From assembly GCF_000512585.2 (NCBI RefSeq), contig NC_089243.1, positions 2,046,001 to 2,110,000 on the forward strand: DNA of 64,000 nt, in the 5' to 3' direction. Below the pieces are notes generated by a model. The model was not told the origin of the DNA. It saw only the letters and a program-made list of their open reading frames with translations, and did no database searches. This stretch comes from Kwoniella bestiolae CBS 10118 (lineage: Eukaryota > Basidiomycota > Tremellomycetes > Tremellales > Cryptococcaceae). Below, one piece after another: positions 36,847-46,800 of the stretch. Numbering within the stretch: position 1 is the first letter of the stretch; each line of letters begins with the position of its first letter. The position numbers and the translations under genes were made by a program.

Positions 36847-37549
36847 GATCGAGTTTATTTCTGGTACTACGACTGTGTGCACCGATGACTGATATGGGCT
36901 TGTATTAATTCTGACGCACAATATTCTTCTGAACAGGTTTTATTTGCTTGACGCTTGAGGGAAGTTATTCGTATTTCAAGAAATGAAGAAGACAAGAAAC
37001 GATGACAGGGCGACATTGGGGATTTTAACCCTGTGTAAAGAGCCATAAGATCCGTGGTCGGAGCCACTGTGCTGTGCGAAGACACCTCGTCTCAGATTTA
37101 AGTCCTTTGCGCAGTCAGGCAGAATTTCATAAAGGACGATCACGTCAGGAAACCCTCTTTTGACGGTGAGGTAAGGCTCTCGTCGTTTCCTGAGGTTCCT
37201 GTGTGATCGCAACTAAGCGCGTGACGGACAGGCCCTCGACTCACAAGTGACTGATATAAACGGAACCACGATGTCCTCAATGCACATCGAGAGAAAGCGC
37301 GAAACGGTGTATTGGAGCATCATCACCTCAGCCGTCGAAATGCGGTAGAACGTACCACTCACTAGCCACTTGCTAGCACTTTTCCACGGAACACCGTGTG
37401 GCTGTGTTGCCTCATACAATACACCGTGTACATGCTCATTGGTTACTTCCCCTTTCCGAGCAACTTTTTTAACCATCATGTAGTCACGCGAAGACCCACC
37501 CCGACTGAAACGGGTCTTTGCGGACAAAGAACATCCAGATTGACCTTGA
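36847..37549. other. intergenic, upstream of HCRP-8
   Basis: About 700 nt; short open frames only, no family motif, no repeat recognised. Confidence 0.4.
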
Positions 37550-38257
37550 TTATCCCTCGAAGCAATGCTTCAGAGTTGAAATGATACCTGTCTGCTTTCT
37601 TTCGTGAAAGGTATAATCCAAAGACAGGTCCTTGTACAAATGGCTGTATCTTGTAGATGGAGGTCTAATCATGAGTATATGAAGACTAGGTTTGATCGTG
37701 CCGACATCAGCCTTATCTTTCGGCACTCTTTCAAGTCTCGGCGACCCTAATTTCATCAATGTATCCATGAGATCTCGCTCTTTAGCGTACGCGTCAATCT
37801 CGTCCCAGCAAGACGTCCAAGTGCATCTTGGAGATCCCGGCTCTGGAGTTGGGAACGCCTCAGAAGACTTCGGCCATGCCTGCGGAATGCTCAGGACAAG
37901 AGGTGTTCTCACAACGAACTTCTGGGCCGACCCAACCGTGATCTCTTATTCCGTCATACACGTGAAGAGTCATAAGCTTCTTATATTTTGTAGTATCGAC
38001 ATCAGGAGTTCGACCTTGCGTCTGGTAAGGGATGGTCATACCTTGAAGACCAGACTTCGATTACCCTCTGAAATTTCCGCATTGAGAGATCTCTTCGATC
38101 CCCTCAAAAGTTCAGCACCGGAACGCAATTCCCCTGGCATCCATTCGGGATTTTCGGAGATGTTCGTGATGTAGAGACTTTGCTTATCGGCCATGAAACG
38201 GGGATCAGACCAACCCCAACTTCGAGAATCTTCAGTATCGAAGACTTGCGATGCCAT
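37550..38257 (-). CDS. HCRP family copy 9, divergent, two or more exons or broken
   Basis: The first exon starts MASQVFDTED at 38257 and has the family N-terminal GWSDP motif, then NPEWMPGELRS. A likely 62-nt intron (38038 down to about 37977, GTATGA donor, TATAAG acceptor) leads in frame to LHVYDGIRDHGWVGPEVRCENTSC, which contains C-x4-C. That frame soon stops. A second frame continues with PRCTWTSCWDEIDAYAKERD (another C-x4-C) and the RP motif LHILMIRPPS near 37620-37650, ending at 37550. Either a second intron or a frameshift lies near 37850-37900. The His three residues before Cys is not kept, so this is the most divergent copy. Confidence 0.45.
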
Positions 38258-38941
38258 TGTGCGGCGGTGCTGTTCCAGCGTCTGTTCGGTATCGATCGAT
38301 GTGCTTGACTTGTAGGGATGGATGTGAGGAGTGGCCAATGCGAATATCCATCACTGTCATTTGCCTGTATTTATACTTCATGTCGCGCTGCTGAAACAGC
38401 TCATTCGCAGATATGGCGCGGTCTGGAGCGACCCATTGGGAGCCTCCCTTGTTCGAAGTCGAGAACTTGAACGAAGGCATAAATGGCCTGGAAAACCTGG
38501 TCTAGAGCTATGTACGCCACACAGCGGAACATCTGAAACGCGTGGCTCGATGCGAGGCGGACGAGCTGAACGAATCACGGGTACGGTTGCATGACGATCG
38601 TGTCAAGACTGCAAGTGGACAAAGGGAAGGGCTACAAAAGCCAAATGACTTTCTTCTACGATGCAAGGAGAAGCACCTACGATGCAAGACAAAGCACCGT
38701 CTAAATTTGTAACGTCATCGCTTGACCGTTCGAAGGAAGTTACAGTACGTCATAAGCTGATGCACCACTTTCAGTCCTTTGAGCAGGAAGAGGGTATGTC
38801 TTCCAAGGTTGCGTCGCGATTGCGACTATATATACACAGATATCCGAATGAGAGCAAGAAAATAGCTCTGCACAAGTAATCAATCAGCTCATTGGCCTTG
38901 TCTTGGAGGTTAACACTTCTGCTCTAGGAACCTCTCTCATC
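38258..38941. other. head-to-head region between HCRP-9 and HCRP-10
   Basis: 684 nt between divergent family copies, presumably both promoters. TATA-like motifs stand toward each side: tatttata near 38368 on the left and TATATATA at 38827-38834 on the right. Confidence 0.45.
38827..38834 (+). promoter_or_regulatory. TATA box of HCRP-10
   Basis: TATATATA about 108-115 nt upstream of ATG 38942. Confidence 0.5.
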
Positions 38942-39765
38942 ATGCCTGAAACCACTCGCCCTACCACGCAAGTAGAGTCTGAAGTCCAAAGATCCGAATT
39001 TTCAACAGACAATTATAATTATTATACTGAGCATTCAACAGAAGGACATCCGCCAGAATCCGTATGTGGGCAGCTTCTCGAGAGGGCGAGGATCGGATTG
39101 AAAATACCTGCAGAAATACCCACAAAATCCGATCAGCGCTCGGCAGAAGTAGCCATGGTCTTCCACGAGATTGCCATCATCACGAAACATCCTTCCACCT
39201 CTGACAATCCGTCACAAACTCCTCTATACAACGTATCCAGGAATTTTGTGTGGGACAAAATTGGTACTCTACATACCCATGAGTGTACATCGCCAGAGTG
39301 CAGAGGGTACAAAGGTACTGAGGCCAAAGACAAGTTGTTCAAAAAGAAGGTACCAAGAGAGACACAGGGAGGTACCCCAATGGAGGTGAGCAGAGGGTCT
39401 GCAACAAAGATGGTAATCCATTAAGTACGAGCATCAAGTTTGCGCAGTTGGCTCAGGAACATCCTCAGATCTTCTCAGAGGTGATCTCAACACAGGAGAA
39501 CAGTCAGTATACCCAAGTCAAGTCTTGGGTCCACGTCTTGAGGCCTTCCAATCGGACGCTTCACACTGTCTACCTTTGGGGAGAGCCCTTGCATTACGAC
39601 CGTTATCAAACGGTGTGGGGTGGCGAAGAAGATCTAGAAATACCCCCCGGGTATGTTGCTACCGCTCAATGGCTTGGCAATGCAGGGGATAGCTTCAACG
39701 CAGAGGACGATCGTAGGGGCTTGGGGTTATCGTGGAGGAGGCTTTGGCAGAAAGTGAAGCCTTGA
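38942..39765 (+). CDS. HCRP family protein 10, probably with one 44-nt intron
   Basis: Starts MPETTRPTTQ. Exon 1 (38942-39349) carries NFVWDKIGTLHTHECTSPEC plus RGY, the core motif at about 39259-39310. Proposed intron 39350-39393 (GTACCA to GAGCAG, 44 nt) joins in frame to exon 2 (39394-39765), which begins RVCNKDG (the downstream Cys) and carries SWVHVLRPSN at about 39520-39550 as the RP motif, then YLWGEPLHYDRYQTVWGGEE. Without splicing, the first frame stops at 39424, so the alternative is a frameshift. The start context (catcATGCCTGA) is nearly the same as in copy 11, pointing to a recent tandem duplication. About 259 residues if spliced as proposed. Confidence 0.6.
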
Positions 39766-40470
39766 GCCTTTCGAGTACCAGCTCAACCGTATGACGAGTC
39801 CAATCTGGCAAAGTCATAGCATCATCAGTATCGTCTCTTCAGCAAGCGGGTATTGGCTTCTTGTAGGGAGTGAAAAAAGTCGGTAGATTTTGGGCACATG
39901 CATCTGCTCATTGGGATCTTGCTCATCGGTCTTTCATACCTCCGTCAATTTACATGTCCGTCTCTCGTCTCTTCCCAATGAGCTCCACGAATCGAAAGCA
40001 CTGTTGGATTTAGATCCCTTGTGACCTCGAAGCGAAGTGGATATTATGCTCTTTCTGAAATGCCAACTGGAAGGGAGATCGCCACGAGTATCATTGGCAC
40101 AGCAGGGCATCGCCTTCGGTACACGTCATGGGATTCCATAAAGCCAAGAAAAGAACGGATCTCCCTCCTTTATGACGAAGACAGGTCGATACGAGCTCAC
40201 GAAACATATGTGATCTAGAACAAGGATTGAGCTACATCACAGGGATTAGAATGTATGACGCGGTGCTTGTGTTTTCTTCTGTCTCTCGGAAGACAGGCCC
40301 TGACAGGCAGAAGATGGGATCCTTTCATCAGAGCTCCTGATGTTCGTCTCGCCATCGGATTGCTGTAGACTCTAGTCTCCTACATAAAGCTGCGATCGAG
40401 CAACTAGAGAATTATCTCAATCCTATCATCACATCGTCAATCGACTTCGATTGTCTTAGTCAAAGTCATC
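39766..40470. other. intergenic between HCRP-10 and HCRP-11
   Basis: 705 nt, with no recognisable gene; an open frame at 40021-40218 has no family motif. A TATA-like tacataaa sits near 40380, about 90 nt before the next start. Confidence 0.4.
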
Positions 40471-41304
40471 ATGCCTGATACCAAGAAACCTCCCTCACCG
40501 ACAAGTAGCTGCGAGTCGGTCGCCTCAGCTTCGAATCCGATACGTGATGACACCCCAAAATATACATACTGCTCTTATCATTCAACGGATTCACCTACAA
40601 GTTACCCAACAGACGACACGACCATACATCAAGCTCTCATGGAGCTCAGAGTTCCAAAGACAGAATCCCCATTTTCGAGACGACCCATAGGGGAAACGGC
40701 ATGGGCAATCAATGAGATCCAAGTTTCGAGCAAACACCACCAGGAAGAAAAGTATGACCATTCTGAATATTACATATGGGACAATGTGACAACTGCACAC
40801 AGCGGGAGATGCGATGATCCTGCGTGTGGAGGATGGAAAGACTTGACACATGCCACCCAGATAAAAAAGGCAGATGGTGCAATTCTCGGCGGATGTATTG
40901 GTCCGAACCCTCCGTGAACGTGCAACAAAGAATTGTCCGCCTCAGATCAACAAATTAACTATGATCAACTCAAGAACGACCATCACTGTATCTGGAAAGA
41001 TATTGTGTTGAGATTGCAGGCATCCCCATACGAAGATACCAAGATCAGTTCTGCAATTCATGTTGTCAGACCATTTAACCAGCGATTCCATGAAAAGAGA
41101 TGGTATGTCGCCGAGGGTGAAGAGCGCTACGAGCCAGTGTGGTTCGTCGAGAAAGAAATCATCCCCTCCGCCGAGTTCTGGTCGGTGGCTAAATATCTCT
41201 CAACACTGCAGATCCAGAGCCAAAGCTTGCCAGACTGCGTAACTTCTGGACCAGGATCTCGAGTGTGGCATCGGGAAGCTGTAGAAGCGATGTTTGACCC
41301 GTGA
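40471..41304 (+). pseudogene. HCRP family copy 11, with an in-frame TGA at the old intron site
   Basis: Starts MPDTKKPPSP and has YIWDNVTTAHSGRCDDPACGGW at about 40774-40840. The frame meets TGA at 40915-40917, yet the same frame goes on with TCNKELSASDQ (the downstream Cys), then AIHVVRPFNQ at about 41050-41085 and YEPVWFVEKE, which matches copy 10. The segment before the TGA (about 40870-40917) lies exactly where copy 10 has its intron, but here the donor reads GCAGAT and no AG precedes the TGC of the Cys codon. This fits an intron that lost its splice sites and is now read as exon with a stop. It ends at 41304. Confidence 0.6.
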
Positions 41305-41529
41305 TCATCCAATTGTATTCCCGATTCTGAATTGTCATCCTCATCTTCATTAGTCAGATGACAATCAGCCTATTGGTGTTCTTTGATTGCGCAAGTCGGA
41401 TGAGGCCCATTACATTCGTTTCATATCTGTGTACGTATACTTCTATATACAGTACTGTGTGTCGATCTTGTTTGGCCCTGATGCATTTTGCAGTGTTGAC
41501 TCGATGACAATGGGTATCGAGTCTGGATC

Positions 41530-43398
41530 TTAGAGGGTGGACGCAAGTCCAGCTGGTGCTGGGGCTTGTTGTTCACCTTCGGGAGTCTGAGCAGGATAGA
41601 CGTCAGCTCATCGTCAACGCGACCATGGGTGTCCGTTCTATCGAAAACGATAGACTTACAACGTAACATGCGTGAAGACCGCCATCAACCAAGAAGTCGG
41701 TACCGTTGATGTAAGATGAGTCATCGGAAGCCACTGCGGATCACTCATTCCATTAGAACTACTGCTGAACCGAAGAGTCGACAGAAAGCGTCGACACATG
41801 AATGCATGAGCAATCACTCACAGAATACAACAGCCTTGGCTTGTTCCACGGCTTCACCAAATCTACCCATGGGGTTATGGATCATTCGTCGATTCAGCTT
41901 CTCAGGCGTGTTGAGGAAGTCCATGAGCAGGGGAGTTCGGATGGGACCAGGACAGAGGGAGTTGATTCTGGATATTCCATACCGACTTGTGTCAGCTCAT
42001 TTGCTTTTCGTTTTCGCTATGAGCTTGGAGAAGAAATTCAGTATACTCACCGGATACCTTCTCGAGCGTGCACCATGGCAAGTTCACGGGTCATGGCGAG
42101 GACGGCTCCTTTCGATGCAGTATCTAGATCGAAGAGATTCCAAGTATCAGCTTGTTATATCAGACAGGACCGACTACTACCACTCACAAGCAATTTGGGG
42201 TGTAGCCGCGCCCAATTTAGCTACGAAAGAAGCTACGTTGATGATTGATCCTCCCACACCAAGTCCCTTCTCAGGCTCAGCTTTGTTCTGCGACAAAAAA
42301 ATTGGCATCAGCTATCCGTTATTGTCTTGCGGTACAAGAAGAAGATTCATGATGGGGTTACTACACGTCACTCACGTTTCTCATAGCTGTAATAGCATAT
42401 TTACACCCATACCAAACACCCTTCACGTTGATATTATGCGTAAGATCCCAAATCTTCTCCTCGGTGTTGAGCGCATTATCGTCCTGGGGGTGCATGATAC
42501 CTGCGTTGTTGAACTGCAATTCAAATAACAAGTCAGCAGGGAGTTGCGATATAGTATGTCTCGTATTTATCCCTGTTCTATGGGAAGAAAAGCAGTAAAT
42601 GTAAGACTCACGATAACATCCAATCTCCCAAACACCTCCACAGCCTTATCCACCATAGCTTTCACATCCTCCTCCTTACTAACATCACATTTAACAGCTA
42701 CGGCCTTTGCCCCTGGGAATTTGTTATTGATCTTGTCCGCGACGGCCTGAACAGCTTGGAGGTTGATATCTGAGATTACCAGTCTAGCACCCTCGGAGGC
42801 GAATTGAGCAGCGCTCTCGAATCCTATACCGCTATTGGGGGTGTTAGCTCGGAGGTGTGGAGGAGTGGAGGGGTCGAGGGCGGGGCGGGGCGGGGGAGAT
42901 GAGATGACAAGTGAAGGGGGCGGGAGGGCGCAACGCGAGAGACGGGTGAGAAGGGGGGAGGGAAGAGGGAGAGCAAAAGGTTGACGAGAAGGGGCGGTAC
43001 AAGGCGAGATACGAGAAGAAGACAAGACAAGACTGAGACGGAATGACGAAGGAGGCGAGGGTGATACAATGAGTGTAAAGGAGAAAGCGAGACGAATCTA
43101 GAGCGGGAAGGGTACAACAACGACACGAGACAGGGAGGAAGTATAGGCGAATGGGGACGAGCGGAGGGTAATGGGACAGGGATGAGACGAAGGAGGAGGC
43201 AGATCAGGTCGAGAACAGATCAGAAACAGTACTCACGATCCAGCACCAGTGATTATACAAACCTATCCATGCCACATCGTAGTATCAGCATCCACTATGA
43301 TACATCATCCAATGTTCTAACGTGTACGTCCCATCCTTATCTTCCCCCATGATATGATGATCACTCACCTTGTTTTCGAGTCTGAGTCTAGCTGCCAT
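41530..43398 (-). CDS. short-chain dehydrogenase/reductase, classical type
   Basis: NAD(P)-dependent oxidoreductase. It starts MAARLRLENK at 43398 and stops TAA at 41530-41532, with about seven exons. The nucleotide-binding TGAGSGIG is split over two introns: VCIITGAGS sits in a 26-nt exon (43262-43237) and GIGFESAAQFA begins at 42831. Then follow LVISDINLQAV (acidic residue typical of NAD-binding members), CDVSKEEDV, a Rossmann strand LDVI and NNAG-type turn, SIINVASFVAKLGAATPQ, catalytic Y-x3-K (YTASKGAVLA), PGPIRTPL and a DFLVDGG end. Length (about 280-290) is normal. The substrate cannot be told; the nearest generic annotation is 3-oxoacyl-ACP reductase or sorbose/alcohol dehydrogenase-like. 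One intron is unusually long (405 nt). Confidence 0.85.
42832..43236 (-). other. 405-nt intron in the SDR gene with strong strand skew
   Basis: GTGAGT donor at 43236 and AATAG acceptor at 42832. The plus strand is almost all G/A over 42840-43200 (gggcgggg, gggagggaagaggg), so the transcript is pyrimidine-rich. Other introns in the window are about 45-110 nt. Confidence 0.75.
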
Positions 43399-43811
43399 TG
43401 TCACTCTGTGTCTGTGGTTCTGTCTTGTCTTGTATCTGTAGCTGTGTAGCTGTAAGTGGGTTCATGCGATGATATACTATTTATGTAGATGCAAGTGAAG
43501 ATAAGTGTTGAATCGAGTTGTGTTGATAATTGATTGATGGATCCGAGTGGAATGTTCGTGTATGATGTGTATGTAATAGTCATGGATTAGCTCGGTTATA
43601 TTTAAGCGACAACCTTGACCATACACCCTTATCTCTTTCATTGTTGGTTATCAGCCTCACCCTCTTATCTTCCACTATGAGCCTATACATGCCATGATGA
43701 ATACGACTATGATAGTTCCCTCTTCCTACAAGACAACTCTATACAATACAACCATCCAAGACCGACAATCTCCATTCCCAAGACGTACATAAACCGCTTT
43801 GACACCTCCAC

Positions 43812-46800
43812 TCACACCTCATCATCCATCTCAATCTCACCTACCAACCTCAAATTCGCAGCCAACTCTTCTCGTTCCTCATCGTCCCCCTCGTCGGCAT
43901 CAATATCCATCCTCGCATCATTATTCTGTATCTGTTCTTCCTCCTCCTCGTGATTCACAAAACTCTCAAAGCCTTCTAATCGTTCTTCTCCCTCTGCATT
44001 TCGCTCCTCCTGATCCCTCCATGCATCATGCAGCGTCCGAAGGGAATCTCGGATATCAGCGTCCACTTCCATCTCATGACTCCCATCTAGTGTTGTCTGA
44101 TCGTAAATATTCGTCGATTGCCCATCTAGCACATCACCATGACTCTCATTCTGAGATATCTCCATCTCATCGATAGCTGGGCCAGGGTGAGAATCGATGA
44201 CAGGCGCAGTACTCGGATTCGGTTGTGGATTCGGATTCGGCCAAACCTCCTCCCCACCCATGCCCATCAACCCACCCTCCAACTCACCAAGCATCTCCCC
44301 CTGAGCCTCAGCCAGCACATCCTCCAATTTCTTCGCCCCCAATTTAATCAATGTGGAAGTGCGTAGCTCCCTAGGAGGGTTCTTCATCTTTCTTTCCAAT
44401 TTCGCTTTCTCCTGTTCTTTCTGCTTCTCCAACATGGCTTGTTGTCTCGCCGAGAGGGGTTTGACATCGACATCGTTGGTGTCACGAGAGGGTGAAGGTT
44501 TGAAGTTCTCGTTGTTGATAGTGGAATTTGGAGGTGGTCGGGTAGTCATCAGACCTTTCTTCCCTGACCATAGGTTATTGGAACCCAGGAATGTCTCGGA
44601 GGATGAGGGTGGTTCTTTCTTGATAGTTAATTGGAATAGATGTTCGGCCAGCTTCTCTTGGGCTTTACTCTTCTGAACAATGGCATCCTCTTCTTCTTCT
44701 CCGCCTCCCTTCTCGTTGTTGGCAGCACCTTCCTTCTCCTTCTCATTACCGTCTTTTGCCCCATTAACGTCCTCACTCATGATCCTAGCAATAGTAGGCG
44801 ACCCGCCCCTCGATAAACTAGGCGATCGACTATCCAGCTGAGGTTCGTCCCGTACACTGGAGACGTTCCATCCACCACCCCAACCTTGATTACTAGCAGA
44901 AGAGAGGGGACTACCGATCCTCATGGAGTGATGATGTCCACCATCCCATGATTCATGTTGACCTTTTCTGAGCGAGGCCAAGTGCGCTTCTCTTGCTTTC
45001 TGAGCTACGGCAGCTTCATCGGATTCCCGTTGACGTCGTTTACGGGTTTCTATACATGATAACCAGGCGTACCTGCGTGAAGTGAACGGAATTAGCATAC
45101 ACACCCTCTCCCTCTCCAATATCTAGCACCGTGTAAGGTTCGAAATAGCCCCACTACGACATGAATGGGTATCTGGTAAAAGGCAGCACTCACCACAAGA
45201 CGTTGTACAACTGCAAAACATCCTCTTTCCAAGCCTTCGCGAAATTCTCTTTCCGGAAGTCCTGAGTGAGCTGCTGACATCTTTTAACATTATCTGTCGT
45301 ACAAAAACCCAAGTGTGAGCAATTTGGATCGAGTGATTGACAGAGACCGAAGCGAGATCACTCACGAGGACTAACGAAATCCAAAGCAATCTTAATACAA
45401 TCAGCGAGATTACAGACTTGATGAGCGCATCCAGCAGGTATGAATACCGCCTGGCCCTATTTTGACAAGACAAATCAGATGAGCATGTCCCAACCGAGGC
45501 GAATCAGACGATGAAGGACCACCTCGATTCTTGGATAAGTGGGAAGGCAAGCCACGCGCCCACTCACAGGGTACTGGTAAACCCTCCAACCCCTCACACC
45601 TTTACTCTCGAACAACTCCCTCCTCAAAGCCGAATCAAGATAAAACAACTGCGAGTGAATGGGATCCGTGAAACTGTGCGTATTCCTGAATTTCTCAGTC
45701 AGGAAATCCCTGATCAGACCTGCATCCTCGGCTCGGAAAAGATCCCATACTGCGCAGCCAGGCTGTGGGTCTGATTCCGCCTCGGGTTCTGCTATTGGTC
45801 CCATATTCGCGTCTTGATTCTCATCTTGGATGGAGGTAGGCGGTGGAGGATTATCGGTTGTGTTATCCTTATTCCCTTCCCCATTCTCTACCCGAGATTC
45901 ATCCGGAGACGTCTTCTCCTTTTCTGTTTCTTTATCTTGGGCTTGGTCTTGAATCTCGGTCCCAGCTTGAACTTGATCTTGGCTTTTCCCTTGATCTTGC
46001 TCTTTCCCTTGATCTTGCTCTTTCCCTTCCTCTTCGTCTTTCCCTTGCTCTTTGTCTTTCACTTGATCTGAAGAACTTGACGTTGTACCATGTCCCTGTT
46101 TCGACCGCGGACTAGCATACAGCAACAAATTCACAGCGTCCGCCACGTCCATGTGTAATCTCGTAGATCCAAATCCACCCTTCGTTTCTCTTGCTTCCTA
46201 CAACCCCATCATAGGATCCAAATACATCAACTCAACATCACTGACACACTGACTACATCACAAGAAGTCAGAAATCACTCACAAAAGCATTATACATCTT
46301 AGGACCAATATCAGGTCTAGTCGGTCCAGGGGGGAACTACTCGTTCCAACACAACACAAATCAGTACCGACTAATACTCGTGTAGGAGAGAGGAGACGAT
46401 GCTCACATGAGAATACAGATTCATCACTCCCTCTCGTCTCGTATAGTCCGGAACAGGTAGGGCATCGCAGAAATCGTGGTATAAATCAGGATGGGTATTT
46501 TTGAAATCGTCTGTAGCTGGCCAGTCCTGGAGAGTGTATGCAGATATCAATATACTGCCCCAGTGTGACGAGTGAGGTTGGGGTAGCACCAAATCCAAAC
46601 CTACCTTGAGCTTAAGGATGTCCTTAGTCCGACCCTCGGCATTCTTGAATTTTTCGAAGAATTTCCCGACAGTGGTGAGTTTCGGTACGTTCGTCTGACA
46701 ATTCACCACGTCTAAACCATTCCCATCCCCCATCGACATTTCATCAGCCTTATGACCAGCCGAAGGAATGGTAAGGTAAACTCACAGCACTGCTCCGCAC

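Noticed and set aside
40021..40218. 65-residue plus-strand frame between copies 10 and 11
   Set aside because: Begins at a non-ATG codon and shows no family signature.
34460..41304. Shared programmed stop-codon readthrough in the HCRP family
   Set aside because: The stops are TGA, TAA and TGA at non-homologous positions, and intact copies have no stop there; independent decay or unrecognised introns fit better.
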